Positions 17,041 through 27,453 of a DNA stretch of 47,093 nucleotides are shown in pieces; the first letter of the stretch is position 1, and every line of letters begins with the position of its first letter. The stretch is from positions 1 through 47,093 of the forward strand of contig CAITND010000039.1 in the NCBI GenBank assembly GCA_903893625.1, in the 5' to 3' direction. This DNA comes from an uncultured Oscillatoriales cyanobacterium (lineage in GTDB: Bacteria > Cyanobacteriota > Cyanobacteriia > Cyanobacteriales > Microcoleaceae). The notes under the pieces were generated by a model. The model was not told the DNA's origin and did not search any database. It worked only from the letters and a program-made list of their open reading frames with translations. The translations under genes were made by a program, and so were the position numbers.

Positions 17041-17805
17041 TTAGTCTGCTAGGGTGAGAATATCTACACCTGTTTCTGTCACCGCAACGGTGTGTTCAAA
17101 TTGGGCGGAGAGTTTTTGATCACGGGTGATGGCTGTCCAACCATCATCTAACACTTTAGCTTCCCAGGTGCCTTCATTAATCATCGGTTCAATAGTAAAC
17201 ACCATCCCTGGACGTAGACGTTTTCCTTTTCCCCGTTCTCCATAGTGGGGAATTTGAGGCGCTGTATGAAATACGGTATTGACACCATGACCGACAAAAT
17301 CGCGTACTACAGAAAATCCATTAGCTTCGGCGTATTCTTGAATCGCCGCCCCAATATCACCAATGCGTCCAGTGGGTTTAACGGCTTCAATGGCGAGTCT
17401 TAAACATTCTTCTGTGACTTCGACTAATTTTTGAGCCAGGGGGGAGGGTGTACCGACAAAAAAGGTGCGAGAGACGTCACCATAATAACCATCGAGAATA
17501 GGGGTGACATCGACATTAATAATATCCCCGTCTTTGAGAATCTGTTTGGCGTTAGGGATACCGTGACAGATGACTTCATTAACGCTGGTACAGATTGATT
17601 TTGGGAATCCATGATAACCCAATGGGGCGCTACGAGCACCGTGTTCCTGTGTCCAACGTTCTGCTTCATCGTTGAGTTCGAGGGTACTCACCCCCGGTTT
17701 AATCATCGGTTCAAGATGATTTAATAGTTGTGCCGCCAGAAGTCCTGCTTGACGCATTTTTTCTATTTCTCGGCGGGATAAAAGAACAATTGTGTCACTT
17801 CCCAT
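17041..17805 (-). CDS. map: Type I methionine aminopeptidase
   Basis: 254 residues from the ATG of MGSDTIVLLSRREIEKMRQAG, chosen over an in-frame ATG 12 codons upstream because cyanobacterial Map proteins begin this way. The enzyme removes the initiator Met from new proteins in the cytoplasm. All five metal ligands are in recognisable contexts: Asp in INVDVTP, Asp in YGDVSRT, His in FVGHGVNT, Glu in FTIEPMI and Glu in AQFEHT; the substrate-contact His is in SVNEVICHGIP. No N-terminal zinc-finger extension is present. It is probably a housekeeping gene transcribed on its own. Confidence 0.95.
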   Translation of the reverse strand: MGSDTIVLLSRREIEKMRQAGLLAAQLLNHLEPMIKPGVSTLELNDEAERWTQEHGARSAPLGYHGFPKSICTSVNEVICHGIPNAKQILKDGDIINVDVTPILDGYYGDVSRTFFVGTPSPLAQKLVEVTEECLRLAIEAVKPTGRIGDIGAAIQEYAEANGFSVVRDFVGHGVNTVFHTAPQIPHYGERGKGKRLRPGMVFTIEPMINEGTWEAKVLDDGWTAITRDQKLSAQFEHTVAVTETGVDILTLAD

Positions 17806-17897
17806 TTGTTTGTTTGTTAAAAATCTCGATGTATCTCGCAAGTTGTCAGCCTTTGTACTAAAGTATCACAATCAGTTAACTAAATTGTGGCTATTTT

Positions 17898-18272
17898 TTA
17901 GCTTTTCAAAACCCCAATTGTTAAACAAGCCCAACCGCAAATTAAAGCGAGACCCCCGATGGGAGTAATCATTCCCAGCCATCCAATTCCGGTCAGGCTC
18001 AACGCATATAAGCTTCCCGAAAATAATCCTATTCCGGTGATCAATACCCAACCTGCTGCGACAAGCCAAGGTTGAGGGGTTTCTGAACGGTTGATGAATA
18101 AGCCGACGAACAATAAAGCTAAAGCATGGTACATCTGATAACGAGTTCCAGTTGTAAAAATTTCTAATAAAGGTTGGGTTAATTGTCCTTTCAAATAATG
18201 GGAGCCAAACGCCCCAGCAATTACTGATAATCCGCCTAAAATTGAGGCTATTACTAAAAACAATTTAGACAT
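17898..18272 (-). CDS. DUF423 family small membrane protein
   Basis: 124 residues with four hydrophobic segments (LFLVIASILGGLSVIAGAFG at the N-terminus, YHALALLFVGLFI, WLVAAGWVLITGIGLFSGSLYAL, ITPIGGLALICGWACLTIG). GAFGSHYLK, YQMYHALALL and TPIGGLALICGW are family-typical. The function of DUF423 proteins (YgdD group) is unknown. The inner-membrane location is predicted from the segments. Confidence 0.88.
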   Translation of the reverse strand: MSKLFLVIASILGGLSVIAGAFGSHYLKGQLTQPLLEIFTTGTRYQMYHALALLFVGLFINRSETPQPWLVAAGWVLITGIGLFSGSLYALSLTGIGWLGMITPIGGLALICGWACLTIGVLKS

Positions 18273-18303
18273 ATTATAAAATTTTAAAATTACGATTAAT
18301 CAA

Positions 18304-18341
18304 CCAATTCCCAATTCCCAATTCCCAATTCCCAATTCCCC
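18304..18341. repeat. STRR array, CCCAATT heptamers
   Basis: Five tandem CCCAATT units in the gap between the DUF423 gene and the next upstream gene, ending at the stop codon of the latter. Confidence 0.9.
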
Positions 18342-18755
18342 TCAAACCTGAAAATGATAAATAATTTCACCATTTGATTTTTCTTCAAATGTACCTTTTA
18401 ATTCCTGAGCTTTTTGATCTAAAAAAGCTTTAGCTTCCGGTTGAGATAAATGAGTATATTGAGCTAATTTTTGAACCGTAATTTCTCCTCCTTGAATTTG
18501 AACTAAATATAAAAAGATAGAACGAATGCGTCGAGAACGGGCTTGAATTTTCTTAGAGCGTTCTTGATACCAATCCCAGGCGACCCATCCCCCTATTCCT
18601 AATGAGGGTAAACCTAAGATTAATCCACCTATAATAATACTAAGTTTGCTATCAACCGTTGAATGAGGGTTGATCAATTCAGTTGCGATCGCCAACACAC
18701 AACCCATGCCAACCGGAACTAATAAACTAGCTGTAATCACCTTAAGGAACTGCAT
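18342..18755 (-). CDS. Small membrane protein with a C-terminal helical, winged-helix-like domain
   Basis: 137 residues from the ATG at 18755, which follows GGGGAGG at an ideal distance (an in-frame ATG 11 codons upstream lacks this). Two N-terminal membrane segments (VITASLLVPVGMGCVLAIA and LSIIIGGLILGLPSLGIGGWVAW) precede a basic stretch (RSKKIQARSRRIR). A soluble C-terminal part follows with GGEITVQKLAQYTHLSQPEAKAFL, which looks like a winged-helix or helix-turn-helix fold. I do not recognise a named family. Conserved-type hypothetical protein. Confidence 0.7.
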   Translation of the reverse strand: MQFLKVITASLLVPVGMGCVLAIATELINPHSTVDSKLSIIIGGLILGLPSLGIGGWVAWDWYQERSKKIQARSRRIRSIFLYLVQIQGGEITVQKLAQYTHLSQPEAKAFLDQKAQELKGTFEEKSNGEIIYHFQV

Positions 18756-18864
18756 CGTTTTTCCTCCCCAGGAGAGAGAACAGAACACTCATCTAAGCAA
18801 CAGTAACAGGGGAAGACATAGATACAATATTTTGATCTTTCATCTCCCGCCTGCCTACCCGATG

Positions 18865-19551
18865 CTAAGAGCGTGTAGCTTCAATTAAACGTGAATAGTA
18901 GAAGCGTGTACCAATCATGGCTTGTCGTTGAATCGAGAAACCATTATCACTAAAAATTTTAACAATATCTTCCTCTCGATGTTGGTAAGCACGAGTAGTT
19001 TTGCTCGGCCCTGGAAATAATTCCCCAACTTTTTTGAGAAGACTTAATGCTAAGGTTTTTGGAGCAAAACTCAAAATCAAACGAGATTCTGCTAAAGAAC
19101 ACAGATGAGAAATCATCTCAGCGATTTGATCTTGAGGATAATGAATTAAGACATCCAAACAAATAACGGTATGATACCGACCTTGTAGGGTTGCTAAATC
19201 TTGAGCCGTAAAGGTAAGGTTTTTGATCACGCTTGGGAGATTTTTAGCTCGATCATAAGCTTCCTCAACCATTTTTTCAGAAATATCACTCCCATAAACA
19301 ACTGCTCCGGCTTCTGCTAAGGGAATACTCAGACTGCCTACGCCACATCCCGCATCACAGATGGTTAAACCAGGTAGGTTGTCATCGGCTGTCAACCAAT
19401 CTATGACTTGATCAACGGTTTTTTGATGTCCTTGACGGATATCCAGTTGAACTTTATTAACTTGACCGTTACCGTAGATTCGTCGCCATCGATCAAATCC
19501 TGTGCTATTAAAATAATCACGAACTACGGTTTTCTCGTCTGCTACACTCAT
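18865..19551 (-). CDS. chlM: Magnesium-protoporphyrin IX methyltransferase
   Basis: 228 residues, SAM-dependent methyltransferase. The SAM loop DAGCGVGSLSIPLA lies at about 65-78 and the acidic SAM contact in VVYGSDIS follows. The N-terminal DYFNSTGFDRWRRIYG and the C-terminal FYYSRLIEA stretches are typical of ChlM. It methylates the C13 propionate of Mg-protoporphyrin IX, the step after Mg-chelatase in chlorophyll synthesis. It confirms a phototroph. No other chlorophyll gene is adjacent. Confidence 0.93.
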   Translation of the reverse strand: MSVADEKTVVRDYFNSTGFDRWRRIYGNGQVNKVQLDIRQGHQKTVDQVIDWLTADDNLPGLTICDAGCGVGSLSIPLAEAGAVVYGSDISEKMVEEAYDRAKNLPSVIKNLTFTAQDLATLQGRYHTVICLDVLIHYPQDQIAEMISHLCSLAESRLILSFAPKTLALSLLKKVGELFPGPSKTTRAYQHREEDIVKIFSDNGFSIQRQAMIGTRFYYSRLIEATRS

Positions 19552-19660
19552 TATGTTTGTTTGAAATTAATTCCGTCCAAACCTTCATTCTAAGGCAAAA
19601 GAGAGCGTGAGAGGAGGGATGATTAACGTCCGTAAAAACACGCCAGGGTAAGTCTAACCC

Positions 19661-19695
19661 CTGATCACTGATAACTGATGACTGATAACTGATTA
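19661..19695. repeat. STRR array, ACTGATA/ACTGATG heptamers
   Basis: Five degenerate units that reach the stop codon of the DUF4330 gene. Confidence 0.85.
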
Positions 19696-20211
19696 CTTAA
19701 CACGAACTTCGATGACTGTGCCGTTAAAGTTGTATTCTTTGCCGTCGAGTTCAACGGTGGTGCCGACTTTGATTTTGATATTGCCTAAAACCGGGCCATT
19801 TTCAGTAATTTGACCTTTTCCTTCTAAGGTTAAAAGCAGATTATTGTTAAACAGGATATCGGCGGTGGGGTCAGGAAGTGGCTTGAGTGTCCCATTGGGT
19901 TGAGTGACGGGAATAATTCTAGGTAAAAATTCTATATTATTCAGGGTGACTTGACCGTAGGGTTGATTACGAATAATTAAGTTGGTTTTTTCTCCCGTTT
20001 TAAATAATTCTTTAGCGTTACGGCTTTTGAGTCCCACCACCAGAACATCCACTTCAACGGGACGAGTGGTGACACCCACTTGAGCCACGGAACCCGATGT
20101 ACCCGGATAGAAGAAAATCCCAAAAATCACCAGTAAAATCACCAAAGCCGCACCGAAATCGAGAATGCTAAATTTACCGAAGAGACGGCCTTGAGAATCT
20201 AAAATTTTCAT
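19693..20211 (-). CDS. DUF4330 family membrane-anchored protein
   Basis: 172 residues. N-terminus MKILDSQGRLFGKFSILDFG, one membrane segment (about 18-37, AALVILLVIFGIFFYPG), then a beta-rich extracytoplasmic domain with VEVDVLVVGLKSRNAKELFKTG and a C-terminal GTTVELDGKEYNFNGTVIEVRVK. This is the layout of cyanobacterial DUF4330 proteins, of unknown function. It probably is a periplasmic- or thylakoid-lumen-facing anchored protein. Confidence 0.85.
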   Translation of the reverse strand: MKILDSQGRLFGKFSILDFGAALVILLVIFGIFFYPGTSGSVAQVGVTTRPVEVDVLVVGLKSRNAKELFKTGEKTNLIIRNQPYGQVTLNNIEFLPRIIPVTQPNGTLKPLPDPTADILFNNNLLLTLEGKGQITENGPVLGNIKIKVGTTVELDGKEYNFNGTVIEVRVK

Positions 20212-20723
20212 AGGACAAATGAACAGTAAGTGTTACAAAGGATTTAACGTTGTTGATTGACAAAAACCAGTTTTTGTGCAGTCTTCAATCCGTGACGTTA
20301 AAGAAAAAAGCCTGCTTCATCGGGATAACAGACAGGGTTGTGATTTCTACCAAACTGCACGGAACAACTCAAGGGAAGAGTGATAAGGAAAACAACGTTA
20401 GCGAAAAATGACCCTCAAAAATTTTAAATCTAAAGGCGATAACAAGCCAAAATAGAAGTAAAGATTCTCTTTCAATCCCAAAAATAACGTTAATGTGGAT
20501 TTTATCTTCTGACTGTTGAGGGTAAAAACTGCCATCCCATCCCCCTACTGACCAATTCCGCAACTCTGATATCCCGTTGCACCCTCTTAACAGGCATTGC
20601 TGGTTTCCTGGTAAAACTTTTACACTTTTTAAGAATCCCCTGGATTGTTGCCTGACACAGAGATAGCTGCAAAATTGGATCAGACATCCACTGAAAATAC
20701 CAATATGCTGGTAGTAGGAGTGG
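20212..20723. other. 512-bp gene-free region between divergent genes
   Basis: It separates the DUF4330 gene (minus) from the large hybrid kinase (plus). A minus-strand frame at 20369-20746 has Cys/Phe-rich, low-complexity content and overlaps the kinase start, so it is not taken as a gene. A short hairpin CAAAAAC-CA-GTTTTTG lies at 20261-20276. I recognise no known RNA gene, though the size would allow one. Confidence 0.5.
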
Positions 20724-23700
20724 GTGTTACCCCCCAGGTATTCCAACCCCTATCCTAGATCGTTTGCGGAGCCTCTACAAAACCGAGTGCCAAACCTGAT
20801 TCCAGCTAGCCCTAACCCAAACAAGCCCTCTATGTTTATTCCCTCAGTTCGTCAAGCCATCAATAACCATCCCCTGACCACAATGCCGGAAACCCCTGTG
20901 GAAGAGGTAATTTTGTTGATGAGTCGTACAGGTTCCCCCTCCGTTTTCATCCTTGAACAAGCCGATGATCCCAATCTGAAGCCGATGATTGTAGGAATTT
21001 TTACTGAACGGGATATTATTCAGCTTAATTCGATTGGAGATTCCTTAAGAGGATTTCCGATTTCTCAAATTATGATTCGGTCATTTCTCACGGTTCGAGA
21101 ATCTGAGATCAACGATGTCTTTACCCTTATGGGACTATTGGAAAAACATCAAATTCAACAGATTCCTATTGTGGATGATCAAGGAGGATTAGTGGGGGTA
21201 ATCAGCCCCAAAAATTTTTTACAACTCTCTCTGCAAGATTCAGAAAAAAGCAAAACAGGACGACGTTTTCCACCTGTTCCGCCAGTAATTTCTAGTGCGG
21301 AATCATCCCCTAAATCGGTTTTAATTTCCTCTCAACCTCAACCCGTTTCCCACAACCTTCCCGATCACCTTTTTCTTCCCGATAATTTAATAAAACTGAA
21401 TCAACTTTCCCCCCTCCGCACCTCTAAAATTGTGCAGGCATCTGGGGTGACAACGGCACGAGAATTAACCGAATTAATGTTGAAATATGGTGTGGATGCG
21501 ATTGTGATTACGGAAACTTCCCCACCCAATCCCCATGTAAAACAGGATCAGACTTCTAAAACCAAATTAGAGTGTAAATCCTTGGGAATTGTCACCTGTC
21601 ATGACATCATTTCCATGCAGGCATTAGGACTGAATCTCAAGACCGTTAAAGCTCATGCAATTTGTAATAAACCGCCTCTGGTTTTGCGATCGCAGGCTTC
21701 TCTAAAAACGGCATTAGCCTTAATGAAGAAATATTATTATCAACTGCCTATAATTTTGGTGGATGACAAAAGCCATCCGACGATTCTGATTTCTCCTGAA
21801 ACCATATTGTTGCAAGTTCTCCAACCCCAATCCTTGCACAATATCCTCTTAAACTTGCAACATCAATTTCAGGAGGTTTTAAAAACGACTCAATCTGCTC
21901 AATCTGCTCAATCTGCTCCTCCACATTTATCCTGTGAGCATTTTTCCTTAAGCGATGAAGCTATTGAAGCGTTAAAATCTAATCAAGAAGGCATCTATAA
22001 TTGGAATTTAAAAACCAATGAAATTTTCTATTCTTGCCAATGGAAAGCCATGTTGGGATATCAAAATCATGAGGTTAAAAATACCCTAGAAGAATGGTCA
22101 AGTCGGATTCATCCCCAAGATTTAAGTCGGGTTAAAGTCGCACTGAAAGATTATTTTTCCAAGAAAAATCATGAATATCTGACGGAATATCGCATCCGAT
22201 GCAAAGACGGTCAATATAAATCTGTACTTAATCGAGGTCAAGGATTTTGGAGTGAACAGGGAGAACCCTTGCGCTTAATTGGCACTCAAATTGATTTAGC
22301 CTCTTCCCTATTAGAAAATACCCCTTCTTCAACTGAAAATCTGCCTCTGGATGATCCTATTCAGTGCTTAAAATCCGTTGTTTTTAAAACAGATATTCAG
22401 GGAAATTGGACGTTTTTAAATTCAGCTTGGACACAGTTAACGGGGTTAACGGTGGAAAATAGCTTGGGTACATCATTTTTAAACTATATTTATTCTCAAG
22501 ATCGGGAAAAAGCGAGTCAATGGTTAGAATCATTAATGTTAGGTCGTTCCCAAACCAGTCAACAAGAATTCAGAATTTTAGTATTTAATGTCAAAGAACG
22601 AGAGGATGCGGGACAGCGTTCCCAACCTACGACTCGCCGGATCTTAATTTCGGCTCAATTAACCCTAGATAAACACAAACAAATCATAGGAATCGTCGGA
22701 ACATTACATGATATTACAGAACAGCTTCAAGAGTTAGATGAATTAAGAGAACGAGAAAAATTAATTCATGAATTTTATGAAATTACGGTGGGAAATACGG
22801 CTAATTTTGAAACTCGAATTAATGCTATTTTGAGAATGGGTTGTCATCGCCTGGGGATGGATATTGGATTACTCGGACGAGTTTTTGCTGATCGATATGA
22901 AGTGATTTCTTCCTATCTCTGTGACGATTTTCCCTTTGGATTTGCGAAGGGGGATACCTTAGCCATTGAACAAACCTTTGAATGGGAAGCCTTAAAAACT
23001 GAAGAAGTTGTTTGTTTAGAATCGATTAAACAATCAACCTGGAAAGATCATCCCGCTTATCAAACTCGACGGTTAGAAGCTTATATTGGAATGCGGGTAA
23101 TTGTTGGGGGACGAGTGCATGGCACATTGAGTTTTATGAGTCGCAATTCCCGCGCACCGTTTCAACAGTTAGATTTAGAAATTTTGAAATTAATGGCAAA
23201 TTATATTGGGAATGAAATTGCACGGGAAAAATCTCAAGAAATTCTCCAACAACAAAATCAACATTTATTATTACTCAAAGAAATTACCCACAAAGTTCGT
23301 TCTAAATTAGAAACTCAAGAAATTTTTCAAACAACAGCCACTCAAATTGGCAGAATTTTTGGGGTAAATCGCTGTTCAATTTATACTTATCGATCTGACC
23401 CTTACCCCCACTTATCCTGTGTGGCAGAATATCTGGAATCTAGTTATGATTCTACCTTGAATTTTGAAATTTCTGTGACTTATAATCCCTATATTGAAAA
23501 ACTTTTAGCGGAAGATGCAGCCATCGCTTCTGTAGATGTTTTTACCGAACCTTTATTAGAATCTTCTGCCCCTATGTGTCGGCGGATGGGATTAAAATCA
23601 ATGTTAGCGGTTCGTACCTCCTATCAAGGGGAAGCGAATGGGATTATTATGCTGCATCAATGTGATAAAATGCGCCAATGGATATCCGAAGAAATTGAAT

Positions 23701-26111
23701 TTTTAGAAGATGTTGCTAATCAAGTCGGATTATCCTTAGCCCAAGCGAAACTTTTAGAAGTAGAAGTCAAAAATCGTGAACAATTAGCCGAACAAAATAA
23801 AGCCTTAGAAGAAGCTCGATTAGCCGCAGAAGTCGCCAGTCGTGCTAAAAGTGAATTTCTGGCTACCATGAGTCATGAAATTCGCACGCCGATGAATGCC
23901 GTCATTGGGATGACGGGTTTACTATTGGATATGGATTTAACCCCTGAACAACAGGATTTTGTGGAAACGATTCGCACCAGTGGCGATGCGTTACTCACGA
24001 TTATTAATGATATTTTGGATTTTTCTAAGATTGAATCTGGTAAATTAGATTTAGAACAAAATCCCTTTAAACTGCAAAATTGTTTGGAAGAATCCCTAGA
24101 ATTACTTTCGGCAAAAGCCGCAGAAAAAGCGATTGAAATTGCTTATTTAATTGAACCTTCTACCCCCCAAATGATTCTGGGAGATGTCACCCGACTGCGC
24201 CAAGTTTTAGTGAATTTGCTCAGTAATGCGGTTAAATTTACAACCCAAGGAGAAGTCGTTGTCTCGGTGAAAGCTGCGGAGGTTAAAAATTCCCCCTTAA
24301 CCCTTAATTCTACCTCTGGAATGGCGCATAAAATTTATGACATTCAATTTGCGGTTAAGGATACCGGGATTGGAATTGCATCTGATCGGATGGATCGTTT
24401 ATTTAAAGCTTTTTCTCAAGTGGATGCTTCCACTACTCGACAGTATGGAGGCACAGGTTTAGGATTAGCAATTAGTCAGCGTTTATGTGAACTCATGGGG
24501 GGACAAATGTGGGTCGTGAGTCGCTCTCTATCGGATTCTAACACCGATAATCAACCGTTAACTTCCAGTATTAGTGGAAATCCCCCTGAGAGTTTTGTCG
24601 AGGCATTTGAGTTAGATACGGGTTCAACTTTTTACTTTACTATTCGTGCTCAAGCCCTGCAAAAAGTTGAAGCGGATGAACTGTCTACTTTCCTGGTCGG
24701 TAAGCGCTTATTAATTGTTGAAAATTATGGAATTAATCAAACGGTTTTAATTCGGCAAGCGAAATCCTGGGGAATGATTCCTGTTTCTGTTAAAACGGGG
24801 CATGAAGCTCTAAATGTGTTAAAAAATAATCCGAATTTTGATTTAGTTATTTTAGGGATGAATTTAGCAGATGTTGATGGAATTACTTTAGCAAAACGGA
24901 TTCGAGATTGGGAACGCACCCATACAGAAATTTTCATCGAGCAAAAACCTCTCAATATTACTTTCTTTAATTATGTGGTTAATACCGATCTGGTGAAACA
25001 GGTCGAAAATAGTAAAATTAATTGTGCTGGCTTTATTAATAAACCTCTGAAACAATCACAGTTTTATAATACGTTAGTGCAAATTTTTGGTCTCCCCCTT
25101 GAAAGTGTGATTAAATCTTCTCCGAATTCCTTTGGCTTGGGATCGCCCAATTTATTGTCTCTTCAAGTTTCTAATAATTTACGAATTCTGCTGGCAGAAG
25201 ATCATGTTCTTAACCAAAAAGTTGCAATTCAAATGTTACAACGCTTGGGATATCGTGCTGATATTGCCGGAAATGGATTAGAGGTTTTAGAGGCTTTAAA
25301 TCGACAATATTATGATGTGATTTTGATGGATGTTCAAATGCCATTAATGGATGGTTTAGAAACTACCCGTCGCATTTGTCAGGAATATGCAGAAGGTCGG
25401 GAGAATCGTCCTCATAAACCTTGGATTATTGCGATGACTGCTAATGCCATGCAAGGCGATCGAGAAATGTGTTTAGCCGCCGGAATGGATGATTATATTA
25501 CTAAACCTGTCCGTCGGGAAGAACTTGCAAAAGCTTTATCCCAATGTCAACCCCTTAATAGTGGAAACGGTCATGAATCTTTAGAAAATTCATCAGAATT
25601 TGCCACGAATGGACATTCTAATTCTGCTGTTAGCGATCAACGAAATACAAACGGAAATTCGACGGTAGAAACAACTCTTAATCCTTCAGAGTTGATCTCT
25701 TTTGAATCTCCTGCCATTGATCAACAAATTTTACAAAATTTAAGAGAATATGATGATGAAGATGATCCCTTTGTCGATACCTTAATTCAGGATTATTTAG
25801 CCGACACCCCCCAAAAAATTCAACAAATTCAAACCGCCATAAAAACTCAAGATATCAAAGGGTTAAAAGAAGCATCTCATACCCTGAAATCGGGTAGTGC
25901 TCAATTAGGTGCAATTACATTTTCTGAATTATGCAAAGAGTTAGAATATATGGGACGGGCAGGAATGGCGGCGGAAAATGGAACTAACATTGAATGTTTT
26001 ACATCAGGAAGTGCGGCCGATGGGTTATTAAAGCTGGAAACAGAATGGTTACGAGTCAAAGCCACTTTAGAACAAGAATTATCGAGGCAAGCCATCGGAA
26101 TACAGAATTAA
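20724..26111 (+). CDS. CBS-PAS-GAF hybrid sensor histidine kinase with two receivers and HPt
   Basis: 1795 residues, GTG start with AGGAG just upstream; the alternative ATG at 20832 lacks a ribosome site. Order: CBS pair 1 (about 48-165), CBS pair 2 (about 225-365), PAS/PAC (about 412-525), PAS/PAC (about 535-655), GAF (about 690-840), GAF (about 865-1015), coiled coil, HisKA with His1051 in MSHEIRTP, HATPase ([22 protein letters not shown]), receiver 1 (about 1325-1440), receiver 2 (about 1487-1605) with Asp1536 in LMDVQMP and Lys in ITKPV, and HPt with His1719 in SHTLKSG. Receiver 1 has Gly1378 where the phosphoryl-accepting Asp should be (LVILGMNL), so it is a pseudo-receiver. No membrane segment is seen, so it is cytosolic. 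CBS domains usually bind adenine nucleotides, suggesting energy sensing. A 9-nt in-frame repeat (21892-21915) encodes QSAQSAQSA. Input signal and partner regulator are unknown. Confidence 0.92.
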   Translation: MLPPRYSNPYPRSFAEPLQNRVPNLIPASPNPNKPSMFIPSVRQAINNHPLTTMPETPVEEVILLMSRTGSPSVFILEQADDPNLKPMIVGIFTERDIIQLNSIGDSLRGFPISQIMIRSFLTVRESEINDVFTLMGLLEKHQIQQIPIVDDQGGLVGVISPKNFLQLSLQDSEKSKTGRRFPPVPPVISSAESSPKSVLISSQPQPVSHNLPDHLFLPDNLIKLNQLSPLRTSKIVQASGVTTARELTELMLKYGVDAIVITETSPPNPHVKQDQTSKTKLECKSLGIVTCHDIISMQALGLNLKTVKAHAICNKPPLVLRSQASLKTALALMKKYYYQLPIILVDDKSHPTILISPETILLQVLQPQSLHNILLNLQHQFQEVLKTTQSAQSAQSAPPHLSCEHFSLSDEAIEALKSNQEGIYNWNLKTNEIFYSCQWKAMLGYQNHEVKNTLEEWSSRIHPQDLSRVKVALKDYFSKKNHEYLTEYRIRCKDGQYKSVLNRGQGFWSEQGEPLRLIGTQIDLASSLLENTPSSTENLPLDDPIQCLKSVVFKTDIQGNWTFLNSAWTQLTGLTVENSLGTSFLNYIYSQDREKASQWLESLMLGRSQTSQQEFRILVFNVKEREDAGQRSQPTTRRILISAQLTLDKHKQIIGIVGTLHDITEQLQELDELREREKLIHEFYEITVGNTANFETRINAILRMGCHRLGMDIGLLGRVFADRYEVISSYLCDDFPFGFAKGDTLAIEQTFEWEALKTEEVVCLESIKQSTWKDHPAYQTRRLEAYIGMRVIVGGRVHGTLSFMSRNSRAPFQQLDLEILKLMANYIGNEIAREKSQEILQQQNQHLLLLKEITHKVRSKLETQEIFQTTATQIGRIFGVNRCSIYTYRSDPYPHLSCVAEYLESSYDSTLNFEISVTYNPYIEKLLAEDAAIASVDVFTEPLLESSAPMCRRMGLKSMLAVRTSYQGEANGIIMLHQCDKMRQWISEEIEFLEDVANQVGLSLAQAKLLEVEVKNREQLAEQNKALEEARLAAEVASRAKSEFLATMSHEIRTPMNAVIGMTGLLLDMDLTPEQQDFVETIRTSGDALLTIINDILDFSKIESGKLDLEQNPFKLQNCLEESLELLSAKAAEKAIEIAYLIEPSTPQMILGDVTRLRQVLVNLLSNAVKFTTQGEVVVSVKAAEVKNSPLTLNSTSGMAHKIYDIQFAVKDTGIGIASDRMDRLFKAFSQVDASTTRQYGGTGLGLAISQRLCELMGGQMWVVSRSLSDSNTDNQPLTSSISGNPPESFVEAFELDTGSTFYFTIRAQALQKVEADELSTFLVGKRLLIVENYGINQTVLIRQAKSWGMIPVSVKTGHEALNVLKNNPNFDLVILGMNLADVDGITLAKRIRDWERTHTEIFIEQKPLNITFFNYVVNTDLVKQVENSKINCAGFINKPLKQSQFYNTLVQIFGLPLESVIKSSPNSFGLGSPNLLSLQVSNNLRILLAEDHVLNQKVAIQMLQRLGYRADIAGNGLEVLEALNRQYYDVILMDVQMPLMDGLETTRRICQEYAEGRENRPHKPWIIAMTANAMQGDREMCLAAGMDDYITKPVRREELAKALSQCQPLNSGNGHESLENSSEFATNGHSNSAVSDQRNTNGNSTVETTLNPSELISFESPAIDQQILQNLREYDDEDDPFVDTLIQDYLADTPQKIQQIQTAIKTQDIKGLKEASHTLKSGSAQLGAITFSELCKELEYMGRAGMAAENGTNIECFTSGSAADGLLKLETEWLRVKATLEQELSRQAIGIQN

Positions 26112-26138
26112 GAATTGTTGATTTTTGAGAACTAACTA

Positions 26139-26167
26139 TTGACGGTTTTCTATTCATTGTTTACAAT
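26139..26167 (+). promoter_or_regulatory. Predicted promoter of the mannose-1-phosphate guanylyltransferase gene
   Basis: TTGACG, a 17-bp spacer, then TACAAT. It lies 28 bp past the kinase stop and implies a leader of about 130 nt. Confidence 0.5.
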
Positions 26168-26300
26168 TAAAACATGAGGAAAAATCAACTTGACCGTTGA
26201 GAATTGGTTTTGCTAGATCGATGCCATTGGGGTAAGAAATTTGTCTCAAAATTTCCTCAATATTCTATGATTTAATTCACTTACCTATTCAATTTTAAGT

Positions 26301-27350
26301 ATGATTCCTGTGATTCTGGCTGGTGGAAAAGGTGAACGGTTTTGGCCTCTGAGTCGGAAACATCGACCCAAACAATTTTTGAGTTTAGATGGTAGTGGCA
26401 TTAGTTTATTACAAGCAACAGCAGAACGGTTATTACCCTTAACAGAAAGTTGGGATGAGTTGTGGGTTGTCACCTCTGCTTTATTGGAGTCGGGGGTTCA
26501 AACTCAATTACCCCAATTACCACACCCTAATATTTTAGCTGAACCTGAAGGACGAGACACCGCACCCGCCTTGACCTGGACAACATTAGAAGTGGCAAAA
26601 CGTTACGGGGAAAATGCGATTGTTGGCTTCTTTCCGGCGGATCATTGGATTGCGGAACCGGAGAAGTTTCGCCAAACTTTAAAGGCGGCGGAAGTATTAG
26701 CAAAAACCCAAGATGTGATTGTTACTTTAGGGGTAAAACCAACCTATGCTTCAACGGGATATGGTTATATTGAACAGGGGGAAGAAATCGGAAATTTTGA
26801 CGGATTTCCGGCGTATAAAGTGGCTCGATTTACGGAAAAACCCAATCGAGAAACGGCAGAAAAATTTTTAGAAACGGGGCGATTTAGTTGGAATGGCGGA
26901 ATTTTTGTGTTTCGTGTGGGTGTGGTTTTAGCAGAATTAAAAACCTATGTTCCTGAATTAGTTTCCGCTTTAGAATTGAAAGGAAAAGACGCTTATCCTG
27001 AATTGAAAAAAATTAGTATTGATTACGCCTTAATGGAAAAAACCCAAAAAGCTTGTGTTTTACCCGTTGAATTTGGCTGGGATGATTTAGGAGATTGGAA
27101 TGGATTAGAACGATTATTGGGGGGAGATAAACCTAATGTGGAATTAACAACCCATGTAGGACTTGACACAAAAGGAGCTATTTTATTTAGTAGCAATTCT
27201 GATGAAGTTGTTGTTACGATTGGAGTTGAAGATCTGGTTATTGTTCGAGATGGCAATGTTACCTTAATTGCTAAAAAAGATCGCACCCAGGAAATTAAGC
27301 AAGTTCTCAAACAGTTAGGGGATGATCCGAAGTTAAAAGAGTTACTCTAA
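26301..27350 (+). CDS. manC: Mannose-1-phosphate guanylyltransferase (GDP-mannose pyrophosphorylase)
   Basis: 349 residues, nucleotidyltransferase domain only, without the C-terminal isomerase of bifunctional ManC/AlgA. The pyrophosphorylase signature is LAGGKGERFWPLSR at 6-19 with PKQFL; GYGYIE, FTEKPNRETAEKFL, FSWNGGIFVFR and PVEFGWDDLGDWNGLE follow in the expected order. It makes GDP-mannose from mannose-1-phosphate and GTP, for exopolysaccharide, LPS and fucose synthesis in the cytoplasm. It is followed by an inverted repeat at 27357-27387 and converges on the darG-like gene. Confidence 0.93.
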   Translation: MIPVILAGGKGERFWPLSRKHRPKQFLSLDGSGISLLQATAERLLPLTESWDELWVVTSALLESGVQTQLPQLPHPNILAEPEGRDTAPALTWTTLEVAKRYGENAIVGFFPADHWIAEPEKFRQTLKAAEVLAKTQDVIVTLGVKPTYASTGYGYIEQGEEIGNFDGFPAYKVARFTEKPNRETAEKFLETGRFSWNGGIFVFRVGVVLAELKTYVPELVSALELKGKDAYPELKKISIDYALMEKTQKACVLPVEFGWDDLGDWNGLERLLGGDKPNVELTTHVGLDTKGAILFSSNSDEVVVTIGVEDLVIVRDGNVTLIAKKDRTQEIKQVLKQLGDDPKLKELL

Positions 27351-27356
27351 GCCCAG

Positions 27357-27387
27357 ATTCTTTCGGCAAAATCTAGTACGAAAGAAT
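27357..27387 (+). terminator. Inverted repeat after manC, possible terminator between convergent genes
   Basis: ATTCTTTCG pairs exactly with CGAAAGAAT across a 13-nt loop. It lies 6 bp past the manC stop and about 65 bp from the darG-like gene stop on the other strand. The stem is AT-rich and without a T-run, so support is moderate. Confidence 0.35.
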
Positions 27388-27453
27388 TAGAAAATTTGGG
27401 TCGAGTGGCGATCGCGCAAATCGAAAAATTAGCAGTAAAACGATTTAAGCTGA

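Noticed and set aside
20212-20723. Known small RNA such as 6S RNA
   Set aside because: I could not find a recognisable consensus or long closing stem; a covariance-model search would be needed.
20369-20746. 125-residue minus-strand frame upstream of the hybrid kinase
   Set aside because: The translation is Cys/Phe/Ser-rich without family features, there is no clear start site, and it overlaps the kinase start.
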